From Lytechinus variegatus (lineage: Eukaryota; Echinodermata; Echinoidea; Temnopleuroida; Toxopneustidae), in contig NC_054748.1 of the NCBI RefSeq assembly GCF_018143015.1, positions 7,996,967 to 8,060,966 of the forward strand: a stretch of 64,000 bases of DNA, read 5' to 3'. The notes under the pieces are model-generated. The model saw nothing but the letters and a program-made list of their open reading frames with translations. It was not told where the DNA came from and ran no database searches. Shown one piece after another: positions 1 through 10,553 of the stretch. The position numbers and the translations under genes were made by a program. Position 1 is the stretch's first letter. Each line of letters opens with the position of its first letter.

Positions 1-201
1 AGAAGTGCTAGCAGGCAATATAGATTTCTTTTTGACCATTTCGATGGAAGCTCTGAAGACGAACAAGACGATGGAAATCTTTCCATGCGCAATTATCTCG
101 ATCCATTTAGGTATCCAGGCCTACACGTTTGTTACACAGGGGGCACTTCCATTGACGAGTGGATACCATGCGCGACCATGGGTTCTCCAAAAGCTTCCTA
201 A
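1..201 (+). CDS. possible partial exon, open at window edge
   Basis: Reading from base 1 there are 66 open codons ending in TAA at 199-201. The composition is acidic and protein-like (SSEDEQDDGN, then GGTSIDEWIPCAT). The stretch coding TSIDEWIPCAT lies inside a 34-bp sequence that recurs in inverse orientation at 3930-3963, where it also reads FIDEWIPCAT in a minus-strand frame. It is therefore either a decayed transposon-coding segment or an exon end into which an element inserted. No family recognised. Its start lies outside the window. Confidence 0.25.
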   Translation, partial: RSASRQYRFLFDHFDGSSEDEQDDGNLSMRNYLDPFRYPGLHVCYTGGTSIDEWIPCATMGSPKAS

Positions 202-546
202 ACACGTACTTTCCATATTCTGAAAGTGCACCCCTTAACAATTATTGGCGTGTGAAATCCTACCCTTAACAAGTATTAACAAAACGATACTCTTGGCAAG
301 TATTTCCTGAATTGGAACCCCTAAACAAGTACAGCGATATTTCAATTGTTAGGCCACGGACGACGTCGGTCGTTTGTTTTAGCTACATCATTGGCTTTAT
401 AGTATCCCTAAATTAGACCTCAAAATAGCCAATCTGGAATAAAATTATTGGAAATGGTTTTTCAACTGATTTGAGTAGGTATGGGTGTCAACATTTACCA
501 AAAAAAAGTTAGGAGGAATACGGGTTGGGGAAAGTGTTTTTTTTCA

Positions 547-566
547 AGGTCAAAGGTCAATGACCT
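547..566. promoter_or_regulatory. nuclear-receptor-like DR1+IR1 motif, left arm
   Basis: Three AGGTCA-type half-sites are spaced by one base: AGGTCA at 547-552 and 554-559, and TGACCT at 561-566. This gives a direct repeat with spacer 1 overlapping an inverted repeat with spacer 1. Further perfect inverted repeats in this arm are at 726-738, 907-919 and 1074-1086; the copy at 1235-1247 has one mismatch. Function as a receptor site is inferred from the motif alone. Confidence 0.4.
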
Positions 567-3522
567 TTTCATATATACCGTATAATGATATCTCTGAGAT
601 GGAAAGGCGCAGGTTGGTGATAATGGTGTCAAAATGCACAAATTTTTACCAGAATATCAAATGAAATAGAATTAAGTACCTAGCATGCACATTCACCGAT
701 GAAATTCAAGGTCAAAGCCTTTCAAAGGTCAATGACCTTTTTTACATTATATACCATACTGTATAATGGTATCTCTGAGATGATAAGGTACAGGCTAGTG
801 ATCATGGTGTCAAAATGTACAGATTCTTACAAGAAGGTAAAATAGAATGAATGTGAGTACCTAGAATGGACATTCACCAATAAAATTTAAGGTCAAAGCT
901 TTCAAAAGGTCAATGACCTTTTTACATTATATATATCATACTGTATAATGGTATCTCTGAGATGAAAAGGCACAGGTTGGTGATCATGGTGTCAAAATGC
1001 ACAGATTCTGATCAGAAGATAAAATAAAATTATGGACATAGAATGCATATTCACCCATAAAATTTAAGGCCAAAGGTCAATGACCTTTTATACATTATTA
1101 TATACTGGTATCTCCAAGATAAAACGGCGCAGGTTGGTGTTCTTGAGGTCAGAATACACAGATTCTTACAGGAAGATCAAATAAAATGAAATTAAGTATC
1201 GACATTGCACATTCACCCTTAAAATTCAAAGACAAGGTCAATGTCCTTTTTGACATTACGTAATAATAATGGTATCTCTGAGATAAAACACCGCAGGTTA
1301 GTGATCTTGGTGCCAAAATACAAAGATTTGTACAAGAATCTTCTGAAAATGGAGAGGATAGATCTAACACTCATGTCACAGCTAGCATCATCTGAAAGCA
1401 TTTCCAAACAGCAGAGGGATGATGATGAAGTGAAGGCCATCATTAGAGCTGCATGTATATCAACTTCAACAAAGATGAATTACCGTATTATTATTAATCA
1501 CCTCTCATTGCGAGCTGCCAGAATCTCTTGAGATGCTAATGTTGCAGAACAAAACTTCATACCTGCTCTCTGCCGTACGTCACCCATGATGCTCTTTCTA
1601 CTAGGTATCAGTTTGTACAAGGATCATTATTTGGTCCAGAATAACTGAGTGTTATCATGCACAAATTAGGCATATGATATGATAATGAAATTCAAAAGGA
1701 GATAATAGCTTAAAAGTACACATCCATTGACCTAACAAAACTCCTACAGCGCCACGTCCAGATCTTGAGAATCAAGCTATGCAACATATCAGCAATAATA
1801 TAGACCCTGGTCTGATATCCCTTGACAGAACGTTATTAGGCTTTCATTGCATGGGCCAGATCAAAGTCCTGAAAATGTCAGAAGGTTTTCAAAAGTTTAA
1901 TTACTCTTTGCTGAAGTTGAGACACTTAACTTCATTTACTATGACAAAAGCTGCAGCTCTAATGATTGCCTTATTTTAATTCTTCGTCATTGCCCCTGGC
2001 GATATGAAAAATGTTCTTAGATGATGCATGCCATTAGGGTTAGGCCTATCCTTTCCATTTACAGATTAAGTTATAGTTTATAGTATTGATTGTAGCAATT
2101 GAGGTTAGTGACCTATTGCTACAGAAAAATTAGTACCTTGATTTAGATTTATAAAATGCATATGTAAATGCTCCTACTTTAGACAACTTCACCATTTTAG
2201 ATTATATCATACATGATTTTTTTTACACTTTTGGCAATGCATTACTACAATATATATTAAAAAGTGCTATTTGATATCGATTTCACCTCGAACTTGTATT
2301 TTGACGTCATCATTGGTCAAGGAATCAACTATTAAATTTGTGTTCATTTTCCATGCAGGTCAGTCTTTTTCCCATCAGAATCACTATATACAATGAAGTT
2401 ATCAAGTTATCGACCTATCTACTTAAATTCCCTGACGTTATTGATATAGTTGATTGACTTCTAACCCTTAAATATATTTTCCATGGCCGCCATTATTTAT
2501 CCTTATTTCAGAGTGAAATTATTAAACATCCAAGTTTTCATTACAAATAGGTATCTTTCTTTCTATAATTCACAAATAAAATGTGAATATAATAATTATG
2601 AATTACTATTTTTTTTGGGGGGGGAATCATGCATGGATGTATAAATACACATTAACTTTTGACCTTTGACTCTGGATATCAAAGGTGAAGGTTAATTCTT
2701 TATGATTATTTTGTGCCTTTTCATCTTCTTGCAAAAATTGCTTTTTGACACCAAATCACCAACCTGCGACTTTTCATCTCAGAGATACCATTATACCGTA
2801 TATAATGTAAAAAGGTCATTGACCTTTGAAAGGCTTTGACCTTGAATTTCATTGGTAAATGAGCATTGTAGGTACCTTATTTGATTTTATTTGATCTTCT
2901 TGTAAGAATCTGTGAATTTTTGACACCAAGATCACCAACCTGCGCCTTTTCATCTCAGAGATACCATTGTACCGTATATGGTATATAATGTAAAAGGGTC
3001 ATTGACCTTTGAAAGGCTTTGGCCTTGAATTTCATTGGTGAATAAGCATTGTGGGTACTTGATTTGATCTTCGTGTAAAAATCTGTGCATTTTGACACCA
3101 AGATCACCAACCTGTGCCTTTTCATCTCAGATATACCATTATACCGTATATGGTATATATTTTTAAAAAGGTCGATGACCTTTGAAAGGCTTTGACCTTG
3201 AATGTTTTTGGTTAATGTGCATTCTGGGGACTTAATTTTATTTTATTTGATCTTCCTGTAAGAACCTCTGCATTTTGACACCAAGATCACCAACCTGTGC
3301 CTTTTCATCCAGAGATACTACTATACCGTATATGGTATATAGAGTAAAAAAGGTCATTGACCTTTGAAAGGCTTTGACCTTGAATTTTCGTCGGTGAATG
3401 AGCATTGTATGTACTTGATTTGATTTTATTTGATCTTCTTGTAAGAATCTGTGCATTTTGACCCATGATCACCAATTTGTAGTATTTTATCTGGGAGATA
3501 CCATGATACAGTATATTTAAAA

Positions 3523-3542
3523 AGGTCATTGACCTTTGACCT
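3523..3542. promoter_or_regulatory. nuclear-receptor-like IR1+DR1 motif, right arm
   Basis: Mirror image of the motif in the left arm: AGGTCA 3523-3528, TGACCT 3530-3535 and TGACCT 3537-3542. Other perfect IR1 copies in this arm are at 2813-2825 and 3351-3363; the copies near 2996 and 3170 carry one mismatch each. Function is inferred from the motif only. Confidence 0.4.
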
Positions 3543-4690
3543 TGAAAAAAAGCACTTTCCCCAACCCGTATTCTTCCTAACTTTTTTTTGGTAAATGTTG
3601 ACACCCATACCTACTCAAATCAGTCAAAAAACCATTTCCAATAATTTTATTCCAGATGGTTACTAATTATTGGCTTTAGTACAGCCCCACCTCCCAACAC
3701 CTCGCGCAAATTGTACTCTAAACACGTAGTGTTGATTCTTGGGGCAAAAAGTACATCCTTTATAAAATATTTCAGTCATAATTTTTTTATACCCTCGCAT
3801 ATTCAACTCTAAACACGTAGCTTTCCTATCGAAAATAGGAAAGCATTATTTTAGTGTTTTTGACACCCTTATTACGTACGTAAGGTGCCCTATCTTGAAA
3901 ACGACATCCTTTTTTACGTGTTTTTTTTGGGTCGCGCATGGTATCCACTCGTCAATGAAAGTGGCTCCGCGGTTCGTTTCTTCTACTTCCCGAAGCTGAC
4001 GTATAAATTCGCTCAAATATACTTATTACCACCGCTCTCCATAAGTGCATTGTCTTTGCCCCCAAAATGGATTTGTATTTTCTAATCGTACAACCTTTTC
4101 TCTATCTCTCTCTCTCTGTATGTGAGGGTGTGTGCGTGTGTGTGTTTCTCTCTCTCTTTCACTCCCTCCCTCTTACTAGCATTGTCCTGAAACATCCAGC
4201 ACATTATCAATCCGGTATACATAAATGATAAGATAATTGCAGTCCTTGAGTTTTTGTTCATATTCGTCTCTTTAATTCTTTCCAAATATTTATTTCAGTA
4301 ATATATCAGATCCCTCCTATTGGGACTAAGTCCAGCCAGCAGTAAATAGTTATTGATTGGTTTTGTTTTCTTCACGAACATATATTTTCCAAGCGAATTT
4401 AAGTGGATTCTGTTTAAATCAAACAGAGTGAGTAATATTTTGGGTGCGCCCCCGCCCCAGTTGTACAGACAGTAGCGTCATGAACCAAATATTTTAGGGG
4501 GCACCAGAAATGGCGTTTGGAATGAAAAAAAAATTAAAATTCTGCGAACTAACAAGCCAAACTGTTAATTCTCATATATATTTTGGCACAATATTCAGAC
4601 AATGATATCATATTTCATCCCTTTCCTTTTCTCTCGTTTTGTGGGACAATGTGTACAGAGGAGTAATTATACAAACAATTTCATTATCGT

Positions 4691-4696
4691 TTTATT
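4691..4696 (-). terminator. poly(A) signal candidate of the ZP gene
   Basis: TTTATT on the plus strand is AATAAA on the minus strand, about 140 bases past the stop codon of the last ZP-gene exon. Position and orientation fit; no transcript evidence is available. Confidence 0.4.
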
Positions 4697-4837
4697 GTTG
4701 TTTATCATTGTTTAGAAATTATACTATTCTGCAGTCCAACACAAGTCATTAATTAACATGATATTCTTGTCACTGAACAATTCAACCCCCCCCCCCCCTT
4801 AAAACCCGAAGATGGCCCCCACAATGATCGCTCGATT

Positions 4838-4986
4838 TTAGTTGACGTCGATGAGATAGGCGCATTCGTTGTTCAGGCCTTTGGTTTTATAGCCACAGCC
4901 TTTAACCACGCCCCAGATGATCACCATGGATACGAGCGCCACGATGCCTCCCACAAACATCCTCTTACTGAACATCCCCTGAGATT
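4838..4986 (-). CDS. exon: transmembrane helix and cytoplasmic tail (3' end)
   Basis: The acceptor is TTTTCAATAG|AATC, in phase with the preceding exon (G+AA = Glu). The exon encodes ESQGMFSKRM, a ~20-residue hydrophobic helix (FVGGIVALVSMVIIWGVV), then KGCGYKTKGLNN and a short end with the stop at 4838. Length and position match the C-terminal anchor of ZP proteins. Confidence 0.85.
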
Positions 4987-7900
4987 CTATTGAAAAGAGG
5001 ATGAGAGAGTGATACAAAGAATGGAATAAACAATGGATATTTAAGAATAGGGAGAAGAGAAAATGCAAATGGAAAAGCTGATTGCATGTAATAACACTTT
5101 ATTCCATTTTAGCCAAGTTAACCTTCACTATTTTCCTATTTTCTTATACATTTTTATCTCCTAATGATAATTATTCACTGGTTGCTTCTCTTCACTTATA
5201 TGTGCTTTAGGATTATTTCTTTTTATGCCAGATCTGAACAAACTGAACAACAATATGAGGTAGACAGGTCGTATCCTGAACCTTAACCCGTGAGGGCGCT
5301 TTTTTCAAATTGGCCGGCAAAATAATAAGTCAACTGACCTTGAACAGAGGCCGCGAAGCCATTGCCTTGACTGAAGATGGACAACGGTCCATAGCTGATG
5401 GTGTGTTGGCTTGAACCCGAGCTTGCATCCCGACGCCTTCTCCCACCACCTCCTTGCCCTGCGCAAGATACATCCGACCGAGCAGCATCCGCTTCCTCGG
5501 TGCCACATACCGTTACGTCGCAGTGAATGAAAACCTGGATATCAAAATCAAATTTCGAAGATTTGAATCTCACTGGAGAGACTATGCTTGTTCATCAATG
5601 AAATACACGAAATGCTCCAGACTATCAATTTCAAGTTTTAGTTGCATTTGAGAACGATCACTATTAATTAGATGATACAGAATTTCAGTTTCCAATTTCA
5701 TTTTAAAAACACTAGACTTTATTATATTTGAATTGGGCTTGTCTATAACCAAGCATTATGCGCCATGTATGTAAACCGTCGACGGCGAATTGGCCAAACT
5801 CTGTTATAAATGTAGGACTCTGTACTCTGGAAATTGTTGAAGCCCTCTACGTTAGTAGATAGATACCTGAGACATGTCAGATTCCTCATCTCGGAAGCGG
5901 AATGCACTGAAACAAAATCCATCAATGTCTTGAGAAACCATATGATTTACTCTGACAGACTGCTCCGCAGGACACCTTAATGTGTAAGATGACAGAAGAA
6001 GTGATATTATTCTAACACAAATATTACTAAATAATAATAATAACATTTATAGTGATGATGTAAATGTTACTATAAACGGTGCGTTTAAAGGGAACCAAAA
6101 CCCAAGAAGAGAAGCAATCTTATTGGAAAAAGTAAAATGAGAGGAACAATTAAAAAATAAGTTTCATCAAAATCGGTAATGAAATAAGAAAGTTATGGAC
6201 GATTAAAAAGTCTTGTTGTACTTTCTTTGTGGATCCTCAAATTGGCAAACGTGCTTTAAAATGGCTGATTTTGTGGACAACTCTCCATTTGTTTTGTGCA
6301 CATATTTTCAGATTTTCCCTTTTATTTTACATATTTCACATTATCATCTCCTGACCTTGACATATATGGTGTGAATTGTATTTTCCCATGACATATGTTG
6401 TGCTCAGAAGGAGGCAAGATTTGAAAAATAATGAGGAAAATCTGAAAATTTGTGTACAAAACAAATGGAGAGATGTCCACAAAATCAGCCACTTTTGAAG
6501 CACGTTTGCCAATTTAAGAATCCACATAGAAAGTACAAGACTTTTTAATCGTCCATAACTTTCTTATTTCATTATCTATTTTGATGACACTTTTTTTTTT
6601 AAATTGTTCCTCTCATTTTACTCTTTCCAATAAGAATGCTTCTCTTCTTGGGTTTTGGTTTCCTTTAACCCACTGAACTCAATAGTTCAGTGGCTATAGA
6701 GTTCAGTAGTTTGACTTATGACTAAGATTTGCCCTTGCCTAAGTCAACCCACACACGTACCTTACGCGCCAAAACTAAAGAAAAAGAAATGACAGAAAAT
6801 TCACCGGGTTTTGCAATAAACTTATTTTCTATAGCAAATCAAATCCAAACACCAATTTAATTGCAATTCAGTTTCGCACTGGAATTCCCAGTTGCATATG
6901 TAAAGCATCACCTCATTGCGCACTACTATGGAAGTGCCACCCAGATGTTCATAATCATCCCGTCATGTCCACATCTTAGAGAAGACATGATCAGATGTAG
7001 TCATGACAAGATCCAAGATCTTGTCATCTGATCATCTCTATCACGGAATATGGACATGACGAGATCTAAGAGGATATAAGAACTTGTCATCTGATCATCT
7101 CTCCAATTTAGACATGACGAGATGATTATATGAACATCTGGGTGGCACTTTAAGCTTTCATACACTACTGAGTAAAAATCAATAAGATTGCGCTTTGCAT
7201 AATGTGCTCGTCAGCATTTAATGATGACTCTACTTACAGTCTTTGCACTGGCCACAAGCACCGCTACAGCACCGGGACTCTCCCGAGACTTTAGCGGTGT
7301 TGCCTTCAGTGTGAATTCTCGGACCCGCAATAAACTACCCCAGGATACCTCGCCTCGCTATAACCCCACAGCAAACTATCGCGAGGCAAGCAAAAGCAAT
7401 TCATTAAGAGTGAAGGCACACCGTTACATCACCGAGATAAGCCAATGGTGATATGTTTTCTATAATGTGGGGTTTTCGTAGTCTAGAGGTTATAATAATA
7501 ATAATAATAATAATTGGCATTTATATAGCGCTTTATCAATCTACGACTGTTCAAAGCGCTTTACAATTATTATTACCCGGTCACTGGATTCATAGCATTC
7601 CAAGCAGCCTGTTAGGCGCAAACTTGCTAAACCAACCACAATGACGGTTGTTTCCTACCGGTACCCTTATGACTCTCGTCTTTCAATCTGACGGACATGG
7701 GTTCGATTCCACGCCATCAAGTTATTTCCAATGCATCAGAGTCGAGTCACTCACGGGGTCACAAGCCTATACGTGTTTTGTTACAGAGGTCATTAGAAAA
7801 ACAATCACCTGCTGAAGTGTGAATGGACACATGAAATTTATCCCGGGACTTTGCAGGGATAACTTCTACTGTGAATGCATTTACAGCGGTGTCGACGTCC

Positions 7901-9295
7901 CGCGACAGCACCGGGATGAATTCGAAAACCAATTTGAAGACGGTACAGGGCACACTTAAGCCTTTATGAAACACCCTCAGATAGAAACTGGGAAATGTTT
8001 AAGTGAATAAAAATGATTGCCACCTGCATGTGTTAAGCTTTTACGAGGTAAAGATCAATTTCATTGCAAGAAATTAAACAAACAAGCACAAGACGTATCA
8101 CGTACTGGTCATTGATAAGATCCTCACGGGGTGGCACGTCATCAGGACCACCTTCCGTAGCCCAACAAGACTTGATCACGACCCCTATATATACAATCGG
8201 TGTGGAGTCCAGGACGACGCCGAAGCATATCTCGCTTCCCAGCATCACCCGATCCTCCGCCACGACTCCCTCGTCGCTGACGCTCTTCTCGACGTCGAAG
8301 CTGAAGTCGGTGAAGCGAGCTATCCATAGAATCAATAGAGAAAAATCAGACAAGCTTAATGTTGAAAATTTCATCAAAATAGGACGTAAATTAAGGAAGT
8401 TGTGACATTTTAAACTTTCGCTTATTTTTTTGGTCACATACTGCTGAGAGAATCGATGATGTCCCTCACGCATTATTTCTTTTGGTTTTTATTGTTTGAA
8501 TTATGCAATACTTCATTTTTTACAGATTAGACGATAAGGATCAACCTGACTGAACCATAAATTGTTAAACAATGATAAATTACACATGTTCACGGCAAAA
8601 TATTTTTTTTCACAGAACAATTAGGAAAAAATGAATATTTCATATAATAAAATACAAAATAGATAGTGAGTGAGAGAGAGTGTGAGTGATGTCATCAGGT
8701 CCTTAATTTGCACACCGACCAGGATGTGGATATATACTTTGTGAAATTAAGCGAAGCTTTAAAATGCCAAAACTTCTTACTTTGCATGCGGTTTTGATGA
8801 ACTTTTCAGTGTTGTGCTTGTTGGATTTTTCTCTTTTTATTCAAATTAACTTTCTGTAAGGGTGGACTTGGTCTTTAACTCCTGCCGAAAACGTAACACG
8901 ACCAATATATACATATACGATGTATACATATATTATGCGAAGTTTCTAACTATTATTTTTTTGTTTTACATTCCTGTCTGATTTCTCATTTATTTTGTTA
9001 ATGATTTCACAAACTTGAAAGTTTTTTTTTTCCTGTACGTTATCTTTAATAGGGAAATGTAGCGATGAAGGGAAAACATGTCTGTTGCCAATTCAGAGTA
9101 TGATATTTCATCAAATGGGCCTCAAATAATTCATTGTCCTAAATTAGCAAACAGAGAATGAAGTTTAATTGAATTTCAACACACACTCACATTTATCTTC
9201 ACAAATGATACCCGCGTAGCCTGGCAAACACTTGCACTGCGCATGCTCACAGGTCCCTCCATTATGACAAGGGTGAATGTGGCAAGGAACCCCGC
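4838..9295 (-). CDS. EGF-like plus ZP-domain membrane protein gene (partial, five exons)
   Basis: The gene runs right to left. Exons 9191-9295, 8106-8319, 5867-5975, 5339-5534 and 4838-4986 join in consistent phase (1, 2, 0, 1) with GT/AG at every junction. The product has an EGF module, the C-terminal subdomain of a ZP domain (C..SCWAT..LINDQCP..FRF..HCDVTVC), a GRRRRDA cleavage site, the GPLSI patch, one membrane helix and a 16-residue tail. ZP proteins are secreted or membrane-tethered and polymerise into extracellular matrices; a furin-type protease cuts at the tetrabasic site to release the polymerising form. The N-terminus, signal peptide and ZP-N half are not found in the window. Introns contain several MITEs and a SINE. 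The family call is firm; the specific orthologue is not known. Confidence 0.85.
5339..5534 (-). CDS. exon: end of ZP domain and cleavage site
   Basis: This 196-nt exon encodes VFIHCDVTVCGTEEADAARS, a further Cys, then a Gly-rich stretch into RRRRDASS, the consensus furin cleavage site of ZP proteins. After it comes HTISYGPLSIF, matching the external hydrophobic patch that keeps the precursor from polymerising early. The acceptor is GATATCCAG|GTTTTC; the donor is CAAG|GTCAGT, phase 1. Confidence 0.9.
5867..5975 (-). CDS. exon: middle of ZP-C subdomain
   Basis: This 109-nt exon encodes CPAEQSVRV, then DIDGFCFSAFRFRDEESDMSQ. CP after LINDQ and the F.F..FRF block are standard in ZP domains. The acceptor is CACATTAAG|G. 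The donor is CAG|GTATCT, leaving phase 0, which fits the next exon. Confidence 0.85.
6085..6668. mobile_element. fold-back MITE, TTAA-flanked
   Basis: Arms of about 240-280 bp are reverse complements with scattered differences; the ends are TTAAAGGGAACCAAAACCC on the left and its counterpart at 6648-6668. Both outer edges contain TTAA, a piggyBac-type target. It lies in the intron between the two central ZP exons and has no coding capacity. Confidence 0.7.
6932..7150. mobile_element. 219-bp MITE
   Basis: The termini AAGTGCCACCCAGATGTTCAT and GAACATCTGGGTGGCACTT are inverted repeats, followed inward by imperfectly paired GATGATC/CATGAC motifs. Located in the same ZP-gene intron. No TSD that I trust. 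Confidence 0.65.
7258..7302. repeat. short inverted repeat, GC-rich
   Basis: GCACCGCTA ... TAGCGGTG bracket CACCGGGACTCTCCCGAGAC, a hairpin-forming block. Related words (CCCGGGAC, ACAGCGGTGT, GCACCGGGA) recur at 7840-7920, so 7230-7930 may be a decayed element around the SINE. Confidence 0.3.
7469..7715 (+). mobile_element. tRNA-Glu-like SINE head, split by an insertion
   Basis: TCGTAGTCTAGAGGTTA at 7476-7492 matches the A-box region of a tRNA-Glu gene. After the insertion, GACTCTCGTCTTTCA (7671-7685) continues the anticodon arm, and GGTTCGATTCC at 7700-7710 is a perfect pol III B box. Joined across the insertion the arms fit a tRNA-derived SINE. Divergence in the stems argues against a working tRNA. 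Confidence 0.55.
7494..7666. mobile_element. small insertion inside the SINE, TTAT duplication
   Basis: The sequence between TTAT at 7490-7493 and TTAT at 7667-7670 starts with an (ATA)n tract, then GGCATTTATATAGCGCTTT and a partial inverse, AAGCGCTTTACAATTATTATT. It interrupts the tRNA-like sequence exactly, so it inserted after the SINE. Confidence 0.5.
8106..8319 (-). CDS. exon: start of ZP-C subdomain
   Basis: This 214-nt exon encodes RFTDFSFDVEKSV, then GSEICFGVVLD, YIGVVIKSCWAT and LINDQ. The SCWAT and LI motifs are ZP-C landmarks. The donor is CA|GTACGT, giving phase 2, which restores LINDQCP with the next exon. The entry phase (one base supplied from upstream) matches the EGF exon's exit phase. 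The acceptor is GGATAG, and the pyrimidine-rich tract in front of it appears to lie inside MITE sequence (see the element at 8326-8878). Confidence 0.85.
8326..8878. mobile_element. TTAA-type MITE truncated against a ZP exon
   Basis: The right arm (about 8750-8878, ending GGTCTTTAA) pairs with the left arm starting at ATCAATAGAGAAAAATC next to the exon edge at 8319; both arms then share GAAAA.TTCATCAAAA and CATTTTAAA.CTTCGCTTA. The last ~35 bp of the left arm are missing. The element takes up most of the intron between the EGF exon and the ZP exon. Confidence 0.6.
9191..9295 (-). CDS. exon: EGF-like module
   Basis: The acceptor (TTTCATTCGCAG on the minus strand) and donor (T|GTGAGT) bound a 105-nt exon that starts and ends in phase 1, the usual arrangement of a shuffled EGF exon. 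It encodes a complete six-cysteine EGF domain: VPC, HPC, GGTC, AQC, KC and GYAGIIC. The NGG-C and GYAG-C spacing is typical. There is no evident DxD/N calcium-binding signature at the start. Confidence 0.85.
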
Positions 9296-9582
9296 CTGCG
9301 AATGAAACAAAAATACGTATGCATATGGGAATGACAATGATCTGGATCCTGTTCATCGATATAAAAGTAAACATGATTCTGAAGCTACCGGAACAGTACT
9401 CCATGTCACAATTTATTGTATATGGGGCAATTACAATGCGTAAGAACAACACACAAGCAAGACGAAAAAACAAATTGTGAAACTTTGTGAGCGCTTGACC
9501 TTTGGGAAAATTTTCAAGTGTTTCTGGCGGCCTCAGAAGAGCGAATTAATGCTCTATCCAGTTTGTTATATATAGCCTATAT

Positions 9583-9712
<130 letters not shown>

Positions 9713-9727
9713 TGTACATAAATATAT

Positions 9728-9784
9728 AAAAGAGGCAAAGTGGTAGTTCATTTGCATTGTACTTAGTTCCACTTTGCCTCTTTT
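9728..9784. repeat. 16-bp perfect inverted repeat
   Basis: AAAAGAGGCAAAGTGG at 9728-9743 is the exact reverse complement of 9769-9784, with a 25-nt loop. It abuts the TA microsatellite, so it may be a tiny TA-targeting element. Confidence 0.6.
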
Positions 9785-9854
9785 TACTCATCTATGTCCA
9801 ACACGCGGAATGTAATATCGTCATGTCTCTACATGAATATATAATATATTATAT

Positions 9855-10195
9855 ACAATGCGTATCAAAAAAGTATACATTTGAAAAAAATCCTGTAAAA
9901 TTATACATTTATAATATCCTGAAGCTTTTTCCACATTTTAACATTGGTAAAAATCCATTTAAGCAAATGACGATATAACTGTCGCAAAATATTTCCGCTT
10001 GAGTGAGCACCACTTACTTTTGATAAGTTAGTGAAAAATAATTTGCGCAGAACTTTGAAATAGTTAAGCGAATATAAGTAGAGCTTAATCATAAAGAACA
10101 TGTGAAATTTAGCTAGTAACTTTGATTTTTACATTTATCAACTTGTTTCCTTGCCCAAAACATTTCGAAGAATGCATTGCACCCCACCCCACTCC
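9855..10195. mobile_element. fragment of the mariner-like element, reverse copy
   Basis: From GCGTATCAAAAAAG to GAATGCATTGCACC this is a diverged reverse-complement match to 19085-19405, including CATTTAAGCAAATGACGATA and GCCCAAAACATTT. Only one end is present; its terminal CAGTGCG is degraded. Confidence 0.6.
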
Positions 10196-10553
10196 CCCAC
10201 ACACCGAGTCCAACGTGATGATATTTGCTTTACAATTTGTTTGGCTGATGTATCACAGATTACCCTACAAAACTTTTATTTCAATTTTGTATGGGGGAGG
10301 TGTTCCGGAGGGGTTCAAATTCAGAATAGTTATAACACTTCACAGCCTAGATTACAAATCTAGCCCAGAGTAGACTCCGGGCCGAGAGAACTCTAGATCT
10401 AGAAATCTATATATAGCCTAGCCCTAGGCTACTATCAAATGCTGGACATAAGTGGTAAGAAAGTTTATGTTAGGCAATCCAGTGACCTACCAGCTTCATT
10501 AACACATCGTTTTATATTCAATCCTATATTTTAACAGATTCAGCTACTAGTAC

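Larger units (their letters stand above)
432..3657. mobile_element. fold-back element with tandem-repeat arms
   Basis: The outer ~110 bp at 432-545 (ATCTGGAATAAAATTATTGG first) is the near-exact reverse complement of 3546-3657. Inside each end lie five tandem units of about 160-183 bp, in opposite orientations on the two sides (left units anchored near 554, 726, 907, 1074 and 1235; right units near 2813, 2996, 3170, 3351 and 3523). The arms can therefore pair over roughly 0.8 kb. The centre (about 1300-2700) has only short ORFs (for example 1241-1531) and no recognisable transposase. It looks like a non-autonomous fold-back transposon. Confidence 0.7.
144..3963. mobile_element. outer inverted-repeat element, 34-bp ends
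   Basis: A 34-bp sequence at 144-177 (CACTTCCATTGACGAGTGG at its start, ending CGCGACC) matches the reverse complement of 3930-3963 with one difference. Between the ends and the inner fold-back element are several copies of TAAACACGTA (around 200, 3720, 3813), as expected of subterminal repeats. I see no convincing target-site duplication and no transposase, so the superfamily is not assigned. It may be a transposon carrying the inner element as a later insertion. Confidence 0.4.

Noticed and set aside
4100..4170. Possible element end at the CT/GT-rich patch
   Set aside because: Simple sequence (TCTC and GTGT); no inverted partner found.
7469..7715. Functional tRNA-Glu gene
   Set aside because: The A and B boxes are separated by an insertion and the stems do not pair well.
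8064..8405. 113-codon plus-strand ORF
   Set aside because: Antisense shadow of the ZP exon at 8106-8319.
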